Positions 35,397 to 43,662 of a stretch of 64,000 nt of DNA are shown here, piece after piece. Positions within the stretch are counted from its first letter, which is position 1. Each line of letters begins with the position of its first letter. The notes under the pieces are model-generated. The model did not search any database. It was given only the letters and a program-made list of their open reading frames with translations, and was not told the DNA's origin. Position numbers and translations under genes: made by a program. The stretch is from JAGVNX01 sp035290965 (GTDB lineage Archaea > Iainarchaeota > Iainarchaeia > Iainarchaeales > GCA-2688035), in assembly GCA_035290965.1 (NCBI GenBank), contig DATDTD010000071.1, forward strand, positions 89,127-153,126. Reading direction: 5' to 3'.

Positions 35397-36041
35397 TCAG
35401 CATTTCAATGGAACAAAAACAAAACAGCATTTTCTCTGCTTTTCAACAAGCACGCCATTCTCTTCCTGAAACAAAACAAGCTCCTGTGAAAAACTTCCTC
35501 CAATGGGAGCAACTATTTTCCCGTTTTCCTTCAGCTGCGTGGAAAGCGCTTTTGGAATTTCACTGCAGGCAGCGCTGATTAAAATCCTGTCAAAAGGCTT
35601 TTTCTCACGCCAGCCATTGCAGCCATTCCCGAGCAGCAATTCAAAATTTTTGCACTGCGCTTCTTTCAAATTTTTTTCCGCAAGAGATTTTAATTCGGGC
35701 AATAGTTCTATCCCGAAAACCTTTCCCTGCTGTCCAACAATTTGTGCAAGGAGTGCAATTACATACGCGCTTCCTGCGCCGATTTCAAGAATTTTCATTC
35801 CCTTTTCGGGAGAAAGCATTTCAAGCATTATTGCAATAGTGCTGGGCTGGCTTATTGTCTGCCCAAAACCGATTGGAAAGGCTTCATCCGAATAAGCAAA
35901 ATTTTCAAATTCCTTAGGAAAAAAGGCTTCCCTTTTAACTGCAAGAAAAGCGCCTTTTATTTCAGCGCTCTTCAGGAAGCCTGAATCAGACATTTCCTTT
36001 ACAAGGGATTTTCTTTTTTCCGAAAAAATTTTTTCGTTCAT
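35397..36041 (-). CDS. pcm: protein-L-isoaspartate O-methyltransferase
   Basis: This protein of 214 residues has the PCMT plan: VKREAFFPKEF, AYSDEAFPIGFGQTISQP, then the SAM-binding motif LEIGAGSAYVIALLA and IELLPELKSLA, and the closing GKIVAPIG. It methylates isoaspartyl residues in damaged proteins to start their repair. GSAYV replaces the usual GSGY-x-T. The gene is just downstream of the regulator and 22 bases apart. Confidence 0.93.
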   Translation of the reverse strand: MNEKIFSEKRKSLVKEMSDSGFLKSAEIKGAFLAVKREAFFPKEFENFAYSDEAFPIGFGQTISQPSTIAIMLEMLSPEKGMKILEIGAGSAYVIALLAQIVGQQGKVFGIELLPELKSLAEKNLKEAQCKNFELLLGNGCNGWREKKPFDRILISAACSEIPKALSTQLKENGKIVAPIGGSFSQELVLFQEENGVLVEKQRKCCFVFVPLKC

Positions 36042-36062
36042 TTTTCCGCTTTCCAGAAAATT

Positions 36063-36983
36063 TCATTGGCTTTTCCGCGCACGCTCGCGGATTAATTCCT
36101 TCAAATCATTGAACCTGCTCATGCTTTCAAGCTCCTGTTCCTCAATGACGGGAACCTGCGCAATTGTTTTTGCATGAAATTCCTTTGCAAGAATAACAGG
36201 CCCAGAAGAAAAAACATGCATTGCCTGCCGCAGCTCTATTGCCTTCTTTTTTATTTCCTGTTTGTTTGCGCCTTTTGCAATTATCAGGCTTTCCTTTTTG
36301 GATGAAGAGGCCTTGAAAGGCGCGTGGGAAAAAACAGCAAGCTCTACCCCCAGCTCGCGGATTTTTTCAAGCGCAGAATCCTCAATCTGGTTTTCAAAAA
36401 CATTTTTTTCAAGCGGGTTTTCACTGAACAAATCTATTTTTTTTATCAGGCTTGCCGCCAGCAAGTCCTCCAGAGCCTCGGCTTTCTGCAGTGAAATATT
36501 CGCGCCTTTTTCATACCGGTAAATCGACTCGGTTGTGGAATCAATTTTTTCCGCAAGTTCCTCCAAAGTAAGCCCGAGCTCTTTCCTTCTCTTTCTCAGC
36601 TTTTCGGAATCAAGCTCGACTATTTCCTTTCCCTTGAAGAATTTTACGCTTGGAAAATTTTCCTCGAGCATGTTTGCAAATCCCATGAAGCTGAGCACGT
36701 TCAGGGAATATCTTTCATAAACAGAATTTTCCTTCAGGGAAAAGGATTTGCTTTTTTCCCCCACAACAATTGCAATTGCACTGAATACCGCTGCAATCTT
36801 TTTGAGTTCAAGCGCCTGTTCCTCGCGAAGCGCGTCGATATTGTTCAGGACTTTTATTACAAAAAGCAGGCCGTGCCTTTTTGCTGCCAAATCAAAACAG
36901 GAATGCACGTGCACAAAGCTTTCAACAAAAAAGCCTTTTTCCTTGAGCAGTGCAATTGTTTTCATTAAAAGGACTTCGCGCAT
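36063..36983 (-). CDS. archaeal HTH-type regulator (XRE/Cro-C1 family)
   Basis: This protein has 306 residues. A VRR-like N-terminal domain (residues 8-110, with AAKRHGLLFVIKVLNNID) is followed by an XRE helix-turn-helix (LRKRRKELGLTLEELAEKI, TTESIYRYEKGANI). A C-terminal domain follows (GVELAVFSHAPF, IIAKGAN). This plan matches the conserved archaeal 'putative HTH-type transcriptional regulatory protein' family of about 310-320 residues. Its start shares one base with the stop of the UbiA gene (TAATG). Confidence 0.85.
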   Translation of the reverse strand: MREVLLMKTIALLKEKGFFVESFVHVHSCFDLAAKRHGLLFVIKVLNNIDALREEQALELKKIAAVFSAIAIVVGEKSKSFSLKENSVYERYSLNVLSFMGFANMLEENFPSVKFFKGKEIVELDSEKLRKRRKELGLTLEELAEKIDSTTESIYRYEKGANISLQKAEALEDLLAASLIKKIDLFSENPLEKNVFENQIEDSALEKIRELGVELAVFSHAPFKASSSKKESLIIAKGANKQEIKKKAIELRQAMHVFSSGPVILAKEFHAKTIAQVPVIEEQELESMSRFNDLKELIRERARKSQ

Positions 36984-37822
36984 TAAAAAACTCCCGCGAG
37001 AAAGGCAATCAACGCCACCAGCATTCCCACCTTGGAATATTCCTGAGCTTTTTCAGGATTATCCTGAAAGAAAAGCATGCTTGAATACATGAAAATTATT
37101 CCCGAAACAATTACCAGGGCGGGAAAAAGAATGTTTCCGAATTTCAATGCGAAAAAGGCAAGCAGGGCTGTTATTATTGCAAGCAGGTGCAGAAGCAAAA
37201 CAATTGCTTTTGCCGCGGGCTTTTTTACAATCATTGGCAGTGAAAGCTTTTTTCCCCAGTCTGCATCAATGTCTTCAGTATCTTTAATGATTTCCCTTGC
37301 AACGTTTGCAAAGACAGCGGAAAGCGCAAGCACTGGAACTATTCCATAATTCCCTGTTAATGAGGCGCCGAAAACAAGAGTAAAGGCAGTCCCAAGAGCA
37401 ACAATCCAGTTTCCAATGTATTTTATTCTTGTCATTTTTGCAGAATAAAAAACAAGCAATAAGGAGAATGCAACTGAAATCAGGATTGATTCAAGCGGAA
37501 GAAACAACAGCGCAAGCGCGTTCGCTATTATGAACAAAAAAATTGCATAAGTCAGAACTGCCTCTTTTGAAATCGCTCTTCTTGGAATTGGCTTTTCGGG
37601 ATGCAAAGATTCGTCAACGCGTGAATCGAAAAAATCGTTTATTGCCTGCCCTGCCCCGCATACAAGAAATGCGACTGCCATTGCAACAAGCAACTGGAAG
37701 TTTGCAGTAATTCCGCCTGCCGCTATGAAATAGCCGATTAGAACCCCGAATACTGCCAGCAGGCAGTTCACAGGCCTCAGGAGTTCAATGAAAACATTCT
37801 GCCTTTGCTTGCGCTTCTTCAT
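36983..37822 (-). CDS. ubiA: digeranylgeranylglyceryl phosphate synthase (UbiA prenyltransferase)
   Basis: This protein of 279 residues has about eight or nine membrane helices. The first Asp-rich motif is NDFFDSRVDE (near 65) with HPEKPIPRRAI after it, and the second is KDTEDIDAD (near 185). These bind the prenyl diphosphate through Mg. In archaea the family adds the second geranylgeranyl group to geranylgeranylglyceryl phosphate, making the core membrane ether lipid. The ATG at 37822 is preferred to a TTG four codons upstream. Confidence 0.9.
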   Translation of the reverse strand: MKKRKQRQNVFIELLRPVNCLLAVFGVLIGYFIAAGGITANFQLLVAMAVAFLVCGAGQAINDFFDSRVDESLHPEKPIPRRAISKEAVLTYAIFLFIIANALALLFLPLESILISVAFSLLLVFYSAKMTRIKYIGNWIVALGTAFTLVFGASLTGNYGIVPVLALSAVFANVAREIIKDTEDIDADWGKKLSLPMIVKKPAAKAIVLLLHLLAIITALLAFFALKFGNILFPALVIVSGIIFMYSSMLFFQDNPEKAQEYSKVGMLVALIAFLAGVF

Positions 37823-37886
37823 AGATAAGTACAATGGAAAAATAGTTTTTTAACTATTTGAGATATGAAAAAAAGACTTTCAAACC

Positions 37887-38060
37887 TTACTTTCCCTTTG
37901 CAGCGCTCTTCTTTACCTTGTGCTTTAGCCTGAAGCGCGCGCTTCCGCACTTCCTGCATTTTCTCGGTTTTCCAGTCCCTGACTTGTTTTTTGCATTGCA
38001 TTTCATGCAAATCCAGACATTCAGGAAAATCCTTTTGTCTGCTTCCTCAAAACGTGCCAT
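37887..38060 (-). CDS. rpl40e: ribosomal protein L40e
   Basis: This protein has 57 residues starting at ATG 38060. The text ARFEEADKRIFLNVWICMKC, then GKPRKCRKCGSARFRLK, has the C-x2-C...C-x2-C zinc ribbon and basic tail typical of the archaeal L40e. The longer frame to 38102 is not supported. Located between ubiA and the tRNA-Glu gene. Confidence 0.9.
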   Translation of the reverse strand: MARFEEADKRIFLNVWICMKCNAKNKSGTGKPRKCRKCGSARFRLKHKVKKSAAKGK

Positions 38061-38205
38061 AAAAAACCAAATCCATAGCTTTAAAAAAAATTGCCAAAAC
38101 AAGTTTGTTATCAGAAAGAATGCTTTATGATAATAACTGATTATTAAAAGTATAAAATCAAAAGCATTTTAAATATACAACAAAACAAGAGCAAACAAAA
38201 AAGCC

Positions 38206-38280
38206 GCCCCCATTGTCTAGCCCGGTTAAGGACCTCAGCCTTTCAAGCTGATGACATGGGTTCGAATCCCATTGGGGGCA
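38206..38280 (+). tRNA. tRNA-Glu: tRNA-Glu (anticodon TTC)
   Basis: The acceptor stem is GCCCCCA with TGGGGGC and discriminator A. D-stem GTCT/GGAC, anticodon stem TCAGC/GCTGA with loop CTTTCAA (anticodon TTC) and T-arm ATGGG-TTCGAAT-CCCAT are all paired. There is no intron and no encoded CCA. Its last 11 bases are repeated downstream of the Fic gene (39505-39515). Confidence 0.97.
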
Positions 38281-38370
38281 ATCCTATTTTTATCACCACC
38301 TATTATTTATTTTTGGATGGTGATAATATTATCACCACCTTTTTTAATCGTTTTGGTGGATATAATTATT
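38281..38370 (+). promoter_or_regulatory. repeat-rich promoter region of the Fic gene
   Basis: The motif TATCACCACCT occurs twice directly (about 38290-38300 and 38329-38340), with inverted forms GGATGGTGATAA (about 38314-38325) and GGTGGATATAA (about 38354-38364). The mixture of direct and inverted copies between tRNA-Glu and the Fic start looks like an operator array. It may bind the Fic protein's own partner or N-terminal domain. Confidence 0.5.
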
Positions 38371-39354
38371 ATGGCTAATTTGATTGAAAGGAAGATTAAG
38401 GGAACGGTTTATTTTTACCTTGAAAAGAACCTTAAGATTGGCAAAGACAGGTGGAAGCGTGTTTCTGTTTATTTGGGCAAGAAAAAGCCTTCTGCCAGAG
38501 AATTAGGCGAAAAGAAAAAGGAACTTGAAGAAAAGGCAAAAAAGGCATTAAGCGGGCTATATGATGAGCGGCTGGCTAAGTTTAATTTTTCTTTTCTTTC
38601 TAAAGGGGAACTGGTTGAAGTTGAAAGGATACGGGACAATTTTTTGGACAGGTTTGACAAATTAAGCGGGAGAAAAAAAGAGGAATTTTACAAAAGCCAG
38701 GTTTTGAATTTTGTTTACACTACTTTGAGGACTGAAGGCGTGGATGTAGGGTTTTCCGATGTTGAAACAGCGTATACTATTCTTCAAAAGGAAAAGGGCG
38801 ACTTTACTTTTGATGCAAAAGTGATTATTTCCAGTGCAATGATTACTGGCTTTAATTTTCTTCCAAAAATCGGCATAAATGAAAAGGATGTTTTAAGGCT
38901 CCATGGAATAATAATGTCTTCTTTTGAAAGCAAAAGTCCGGGGCTGTTGCGTGAAGACCAGAGAATAATTGCGAGATTTAACCCAAAAACGCTTCAAAGC
39001 GAAGAAATCAGCTACAGGCCGCCGGAGCCAGTCCAGGCAAAAAAAGAATTCAAAAAATTTTTTGATTGGTATGAACAAAGCAAAAGAACCCACCCTTTAG
39101 AGCTGGCTGCTTTGGTTCACTTAAAAATCTACTTAATTCACCCTTTTAAAGATGGGAACAAAAGAATCTGCAGGCTGTTGTTCAATAAAGTGCTCCAGGA
39201 AAACAATTATCCTATATTGAATATTTCAAAAAGCACGCCTGAATATTTTGATGCGTTAATAAAATCAGTTGAAACGAAAAACGAAAAGCACTTTGTAAAA
39301 TTCTGCTGTCAGGAATTCATTCGTCAAATAAAAAACAAAAGAATAACCAAGTGA
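38371..39354 (+). CDS. Fic/DOC family protein
   Basis: This protein of 327 residues has the Fic motif HPFKDGNKR at 257-265, whose His and Arg support transfer of AMP (or another phosphate compound) to target hydroxyls. An inhibitory-helix motif (S/T)xxxE(G/N) occurs as TLRTEG at 118-123, so this is an N-terminally inhibited, class II Fic. Residues 1-60 form a small domain (IKGTVYFYLEKNL, RVSVYLGKKKPS) then a charged helix. The start at 38371 lies 90 bases after tRNA-Glu; the open frame further upstream runs through the tRNA. The segment is bracketed by copies of the tRNA 3' end. Confidence 0.85.
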   Translation: MANLIERKIKGTVYFYLEKNLKIGKDRWKRVSVYLGKKKPSARELGEKKKELEEKAKKALSGLYDERLAKFNFSFLSKGELVEVERIRDNFLDRFDKLSGRKKEEFYKSQVLNFVYTTLRTEGVDVGFSDVETAYTILQKEKGDFTFDAKVIISSAMITGFNFLPKIGINEKDVLRLHGIIMSSFESKSPGLLREDQRIIARFNPKTLQSEEISYRPPEPVQAKKEFKKFFDWYEQSKRTHPLELAALVHLKIYLIHPFKDGNKRICRLLFNKVLQENNYPILNISKSTPEYFDALIKSVETKNEKHFVKFCCQEFIRQIKNKRITK

Positions 39355-39584
39355 TTAAAAGTCGTAATATTTGACTGCTTTCTTACTGTTGCTCTTCAGC
39401 AAAAAATAAAGCGAAATGTTAATTAATAACTTCGACTATAATAGTTCTGCAGAAAAAATTCACTGAAAAAACACTCACGGACACTACTCTTTTTGTTTTT
39501 ATTACATTGGGGGCACTTTTACGTTTTCGTCTTTCGCCGAATTGCCTGAACCATTAAAAGCAATTGCATTGCTGCTTTTTTTGC
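39355..39584. other. gap downstream of the Fic gene with a tRNA-Glu 3'-end copy
   Basis: No gene is supported. CATTGGGGGCA at 39505-39515 is identical to the last 11 bases of tRNA-Glu (38270-38280), a possible right attachment site. TATA-like TTAATTAATAA at 39419-39429 may be residual promoter sequence. Confidence 0.5.
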
Positions 39585-39995
39585 ATGCGCACTTACCTTG
39601 ATTCAAATGTATTCATTTCCTGGATTAACCAGGAGATAGACAGCAATCTCAGGCCGCTTTTTGCAGAAGCAGAAAGGTTTTTTGAAAAAGCAAAAGAGCA
39701 AGGCAGCACATTGGTTTTGTCTGGATTGTTTTTTCAGGAAATTGAGAAAAAAACTTACCAGAACAGGGAAGCTGCGTTGGCTTATTTCAATGAACGCGGG
39801 CTTAAAACAGAAATTGTTGAATCGCCAAAGAACTTGCCCCTCAAATATTTTTTGGACAGGGGAATGCATTTTTTGGATGCTTTTCATGCAGCCATCGCAA
39901 TAGAAAAAAATTGTGATTGCATTGTTACTTTTAACATAAAAGACTTTGAAGGAATAAGCGAAAAAATCAAAGTTTTTTTGCCAGCAGATTTTTAA
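39585..39995 (+). CDS. PIN-domain (VapC-like) ribonuclease
   Basis: This protein of 136 residues has the PIN acidic set: Asp in TYLDSNVFISW, Glu in FFQEIEKK, Asp in HFLDAFHAAIA and Asp in TFNIKDFEGI. The ATG at 39585 is the best start. It converges on a ribbon-helix-helix gene with a four-base overlap, repeating the tail-to-tail layout seen at 34.6-35.3 kb. Confidence 0.8.
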   Translation: MRTYLDSNVFISWINQEIDSNLRPLFAEAERFFEKAKEQGSTLVLSGLFFQEIEKKTYQNREAALAYFNERGLKTEIVESPKNLPLKYFLDRGMHFLDAFHAAIAIEKNCDCIVTFNIKDFEGISEKIKVFLPADF

Positions 39996-40273
39996 AATTT
40001 TATTCCTTTTTCCTTTGCATATTCAAGGGCAATTTTTGTTCTTTCCCTTTTTGTCAAAAGCCCGCCCTTGTACCCCTTGGCTCTGGCATCGGCACCGATT
40101 TTTTTGCCCAATTCATGGATCTCAACCAGGCTTTTGTCAAACTTAATCAGTTCCTCATAGTTTTTTCTTATTGAATCCTTGATAAACTCGCTTCTGGAGG
40201 AATACATCCCGGATTTTTTAATAAGCTCATCCAAAGCCTTTGCATAATCCTTATGAACAGCAACAGAAAGCAT
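39992..40273 (-). CDS. ribbon-helix-helix (CopG-like) protein, putative antitoxin
   Basis: This protein has 93 residues from ATG 40273; a TTG three codons upstream is in frame. LSVAVHKDYAKALDELIKK and YSSRSEFIKDSIRKNYEEL form the ribbon-helix-helix, and a basic tail follows. It overlaps the PIN gene's stop by four bases and probably neutralises or represses it. The palindrome just upstream is a likely autoregulatory site. Confidence 0.78.
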   Translation of the reverse strand: MLSVAVHKDYAKALDELIKKSGMYSSRSEFIKDSIRKNYEELIKFDKSLVEIHELGKKIGADARAKGYKGGLLTKRERTKIALEYAKEKGIKF

Positions 40274-40296
40274 CTTAGCCAAAAAAACACCTTACT

Positions 40297-40315
40297 AACC
40301 TATTAGTAACAGGTT
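40297..40315. promoter_or_regulatory. 19-bp near-perfect palindrome, candidate operator
   Basis: AACCTATTAGTAACAGGTT is self-complementary except around its centre. It lies about 25 bases upstream of the ribbon-helix-helix start and between two divergent genes, so it could regulate both. Confidence 0.55.
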
Positions 40316-40345
40316 ATTAAAAAGGTTTTGCCGAACATTTTCTTC

Positions 40346-41041
40346 ATGAAACCGCTTGAATTATACAATGCGCTTCTGCAGAAATACAAAAAGCAGAACT
40401 GGTGGCCGGTAACTGATTCGGGAAAAATTGCCCCGGCTTACAAGCACAGGGAAAAGCTTTCCGAAAAACAGAAGTTTGAAATCTGTATTGGCGCAATTTT
40501 AACCCAGAACACTGCTTGGAAAAACATTGAAAAGGCAATTGTGAACCTGAACAAGGCAAAAATTCTTGAATGCGAAAAAATTTCTCATGCGAAACAGGAA
40601 AAGCTTGCGCAATTGATACGCCCGAGCGGCTATTACAACCAGAAGGCAAAAAAAATAAGGAATTTTTCCGCTTATTTGGAAAAGAACTATTCCTGCAGAA
40701 CTGAAAACCTTTTTTCAAAGCCAGTGCAGGAACTGCGTTCAGAACTGCTTTCACTGAACGGCATTGGAAATGAAACCGCGGACTCGATTATCCTGTATGC
40801 CGCTGGAAAGCCTGTTTTTGTAATTGACGCATACACAAAAAGGCTTTTGCAGAGAGGCTTTGGAAAAAAGCAAATGAGCTATGAAGAGGCACAGGCTTTT
40901 TTTGAGTCCCAATTGCCAAAAGATGCTGAGTTGTTCAAGGAGTTTCATGCATTGATTGTCGAGCACTCAAAGCAATACTGCAAAAAACACGCTGGCTGTG
41001 AAGAATGCTTTCTGGGCAAAAACTGTGCAAAGGATATGTGA
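40346..41041 (+). CDS. endonuclease III-related DNA glycosylase (COG2231, MagIII-like)
   Basis: This protein of 231 residues has a HhH-GPD fold: GAILTQNTAWKNIEKAIVNL, the helix-hairpin-helix LNGIGNETADSIILYA, the catalytic aspartate in VIDAYTKRLL, and a C-terminal iron-sulphur cluster CKKHAGCEECFLGKNC. The Lys that makes Nth a lyase (in GRKTA) is replaced by Glu (GNETA), as in MagIII-like relatives, so it should be a monofunctional glycosylase for alkylated bases. The ATG at 40346 is preferred to an upstream TTG at 40328. Confidence 0.87.
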   Translation: MKPLELYNALLQKYKKQNWWPVTDSGKIAPAYKHREKLSEKQKFEICIGAILTQNTAWKNIEKAIVNLNKAKILECEKISHAKQEKLAQLIRPSGYYNQKAKKIRNFSAYLEKNYSCRTENLFSKPVQELRSELLSLNGIGNETADSIILYAAGKPVFVIDAYTKRLLQRGFGKKQMSYEEAQAFFESQLPKDAELFKEFHALIVEHSKQYCKKHAGCEECFLGKNCAKDM

Positions 41042-41085
41042 TTTTAAAACCTTTTTTTATGTTTATTAATAATCGGTGGTTTTTT

Positions 41086-42849
41086 TTGAGAAGGACTCAT
41101 TCCTGCGGCGAACTGACTGTAAAGCAACTGAAAAAAGGCGTTGTTCTGCAGGGATGGGTTTCGAACAGGCGCGATCATGGGCAACTGATTTTCATTGATT
41201 TGAGAGACAGGAACGGAAGGACACAGATTGTTTTCAACCAGGAAAAAAATTCCGAAGCCCACAAAATTGCAAAAACACTTGGAAAAGAATTTGTAATTGA
41301 AATAGAGGGAAAGGTTTCAAAAAGGCCCAAAGGAACGGAAAACAAAAAAATCAAAACAGGGCAAATAGAAATCGAGGCTTCAAAACTAAAAATTTTAAAT
41401 CCCGCAGAACAGCCTCTGCCGATTGAAGTTGACGAGCACCTGCTTGCAAACGAAGATGTAAGATTGAAATACAGGTATCTGGATTTGCGAAGGGCGGAAA
41501 TGCAGAAAAACCTTTTTTTGCGCCACAGGCTCATAAAAGGATTTCGGGATTTTTTTGACAAGCAGGAATTCATTGAAATAGAAACTCCGGTAATGGGAAA
41601 ATCAACTCCCGAAGGCTCAAGAGACTATTTGGTTCCGAGCAGGATTTATCCTGGAAAATTTTTTGCTCTTCCCCAAAGCCCGCAGCAATACAAACAGCTG
41701 TTAATGGTTGCTGGCTTTGACAAGTATTTCCAGATTGTAAAATGCTTCCGCGACGAGGATTTGAGGTCAGACAGGCAGCCTGAATTCACACAGTTAGATG
41801 TTGAAATGTCTTTTGTTGAAGTAGAAGATGTCCTGAACATAATGGAAGGCGCAATAAAGGAATCATTCAAAAAAGCCGCTGGAGTTGCAGTAAAAACCCC
41901 TTTTGCAAGGCTTTCATTTGAAGACGCAATGAATTTCTATGGAAGCGACAAGCCCGACACAAGGTTTGATTTGAAATTTGCAGATTTGACAAAAGAGCTC
42001 AACGACACTGAATTTGAAATCTTCAACAAGCTCATAAAAAACGGCGGCTGCATAAAGGCATTCGTCGCCCCGAACGCAAAATTTTCAAAGGGAGATTTGA
42101 ACGACATGCTTGAAGCCGCAAAAATCTTCAAGGCAAAAGGATTAGTGACAATGACTGTGCAGGGAAACTCTCTTGATTCCCAGATAGTAAAATTTTTGAA
42201 GCCAAAGCACACGCAGGCAATCATTGAAAAAACAAAGGCAAAAAACGGAGATACAATTTTGCTTATTGGAGATGAATGGCAGGTGTGCTGCACTGCGCTC
42301 GGGGCAGTAAGATTGAAGGCAGCTGAAAAACTAGGTTTGATTGACAAAACAAAATTTTCTTTTTTATGGGTAATTGATTTCCCGCTGCTTGAATTCAGTG
42401 AGGAAGACCAGAAGCTTGTTGCAATGCACCATCCATTCACTTCCCCTCAGGATTCCGATAAAGGATTATTTGAATCAGAGCCATTGAAAATGAAGGCAAA
42501 GGCGTATGACTGCGTTCTCAACGGGAGTGAAATCGGGGGCGGAAGCATCAGGATTCATGAAAGGGAATTGCAGAGCAGAATGTTCAAAGCGCTTGGGATT
42601 TCTCCTGAAGAAGCAGAAAAAAAATTCGGGCACTTATTGACTGCTTTCAAGTATGGAGCTCCGCCACACGGGGGAATTGCGCTTGGAATTGACAGGATCT
42701 GCGCTATTTTAACTGGCGCAGAATCAATCCGCGATGTAATCGCCTTTCCAAAAAACAAGACTGCTGTTTCACTAATGGATGATTCTCCGAGCGCGGTTTC
42801 ACAGGCGCAGTTGAAAGAGCTGAAAATAAAAATCGATTCGGAAAAATAA
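41086..42849 (+). CDS. aspS: aspartyl-tRNA synthetase, bacterial type
   Basis: This protein of 587 residues is the long bacterial form. RRTHSCGELTVKQ, then GWVSNRRDHGQLIFIDLRDR mark the OB-fold anticodon domain. ETPVMGKSTPEGSRDYLVPSR, PQSPQQYKQLLMV and FRDEDLRSDRQPEFTQLDVEM are class II motifs, and a GAD insertion of about 130 residues lies in the middle. AFKYGAPPHGGIALGIDR is motif 3. The TTG at 41086 is chosen because GGTGG lies six bases upstream and a TATA-like GATTTTAAAACC sits about 45 bases upstream. Archaea usually have a 430-residue form. Co-location with gatCAB suggests non-discriminating use for Asp and Asn tRNAs. Confidence 0.93.
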   Translation: MRRTHSCGELTVKQLKKGVVLQGWVSNRRDHGQLIFIDLRDRNGRTQIVFNQEKNSEAHKIAKTLGKEFVIEIEGKVSKRPKGTENKKIKTGQIEIEASKLKILNPAEQPLPIEVDEHLLANEDVRLKYRYLDLRRAEMQKNLFLRHRLIKGFRDFFDKQEFIEIETPVMGKSTPEGSRDYLVPSRIYPGKFFALPQSPQQYKQLLMVAGFDKYFQIVKCFRDEDLRSDRQPEFTQLDVEMSFVEVEDVLNIMEGAIKESFKKAAGVAVKTPFARLSFEDAMNFYGSDKPDTRFDLKFADLTKELNDTEFEIFNKLIKNGGCIKAFVAPNAKFSKGDLNDMLEAAKIFKAKGLVTMTVQGNSLDSQIVKFLKPKHTQAIIEKTKAKNGDTILLIGDEWQVCCTALGAVRLKAAEKLGLIDKTKFSFLWVIDFPLLEFSEEDQKLVAMHHPFTSPQDSDKGLFESEPLKMKAKAYDCVLNGSEIGGGSIRIHERELQSRMFKALGISPEEAEKKFGHLLTAFKYGAPPHGGIALGIDRICAILTGAESIRDVIAFPKNKTAVSLMDDSPSAVSQAQLKELKIKIDSEK

Positions 42850-42853
42850 GCAG

Positions 42854-43057
42854 TTAATAATTTTCATTGCCTCTTCCGCTTTTTAAAGTCTGAATAAAGC
42901 TTAACCACAATTTTTCATTGCTTATTTTTGAATCAAGTTTTCTCCGCGCAGCAGGATATCTGTAAATTGTTTCCATTGGAATATTAAATCTTACAACTAA
43001 GCCCACAAGTTCCGGAACAAGCGCTTCCGGAATTCCAAGCGGCTCTCTTATTGCCAT
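42854..43057 (-). CDS. small hypothetical protein
   Basis: This protein of 67 residues reads MAIREPLGIPEALVPELVGL, then a helix with RFNIPMETIYRYPAARRKLD. The stop lies four bases from the aspS stop, and the frame has good codon use. No family is recognised. A second small gene lies 24 bases upstream on the same strand, suggesting an operon. Confidence 0.5.
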   Translation of the reverse strand: MAIREPLGIPEALVPELVGLVVRFNIPMETIYRYPAARRKLDSKISNEKLWLSFIQTLKSGRGNENY

Positions 43058-43081
43058 GAACTCTTCTTTAATTGAAACCCT

Positions 43082-43273
43082 TTATTTTCCCGCGCGCCTG
43101 CGGATTTCTTTTTTTGAATCTCCTTTAAGCATGTCTCTTACTAAACCATGGAACATCTGCTCCGAAGGCGGAATTCCCTTGTTTGTTTTTGCGCCGGAAG
43201 CAAGCAGTTCCCTATATCTTGCCTGCCTTAAAACAGGGTTTCCCATTGCCCTCGGCCTTCTTGATTTTGCCAT
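43082..43273 (-). CDS. small hypothetical basic protein
   Basis: This protein of 63 residues is very basic: MAKSRRPRAMGNPVLRQARY, then HGLVRDMLKGDSKKEIRRRAGK. TTTTATATGG directly upstream is TATA-like, close to the start. It may bind nucleic acid. No family is recognised. The gene is oppositely oriented to gatC. Confidence 0.5.
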   Translation of the reverse strand: MAKSRRPRAMGNPVLRQARYRELLASGAKTNKGIPPSEQMFHGLVRDMLKGDSKKEIRRRAGK

Positions 43274-43359
43274 ATAAAACCCATTATTTTTTGCTTTTTC
43301 TTTCTTTAAACCTTTCCATGCTAACTATTTTAACAATTTTTGCAGTAAATGGTTTTAGC

Positions 43360-43662
43360 ATGGCAGGGCAAAAGATTGTCATTGACAAAGAAATGCTGTT
43401 GAAAGTAGCGGCAAATGCGCGCCTGAATCTTTCTGATTCTGAAATAAAAAAATTCCTGCCCCAGCTCCAGGCGATACTTGAAGCCTTTTCAAAGCTGGAT
43501 GAAATTGGAGACTTGAAGGAAGAGCCGAGCTTCCAGCCAATACAACTGCAGAATGTTTACAGGGAAGACAAAATCGGAAAATGCCTTTCACAGGAAGAAG
43601 CGCTTTCAAACACAAAACACAAAAAAAACGGATATTTCAAGGGACCGAAGGCGGTAGAATGA
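43360..43662 (+). CDS. gatC: Asp/Glu-tRNA amidotransferase subunit C
   Basis: This protein of 100 residues has the GatC plan: LLKVAANARLNLSDSEIKKFLPQLQAILEAF, the KLDEI segment and the looping PQNVYREDKIGKCLS-like end LQNVYREDK. It wraps around GatA and stabilises the complex. The ATG at 43360 is used; the frame extends upstream without a good start. It overlaps gatA by ATGA. Confidence 0.9.
   Translation: MAGQKIVIDKEMLLKVAANARLNLSDSEIKKFLPQLQAILEAFSKLDEIGDLKEEPSFQPIQLQNVYREDKIGKCLSQEEALSNTKHKKNGYFKGPKAVE

Noticed and set aside
38251..38370. Longer N-terminus of the Fic protein
   Set aside because: This part of the frame is the antisense-free translation of the tRNA-Glu 3' end and repeat-rich promoter; the ATG at 38371 fits family length.
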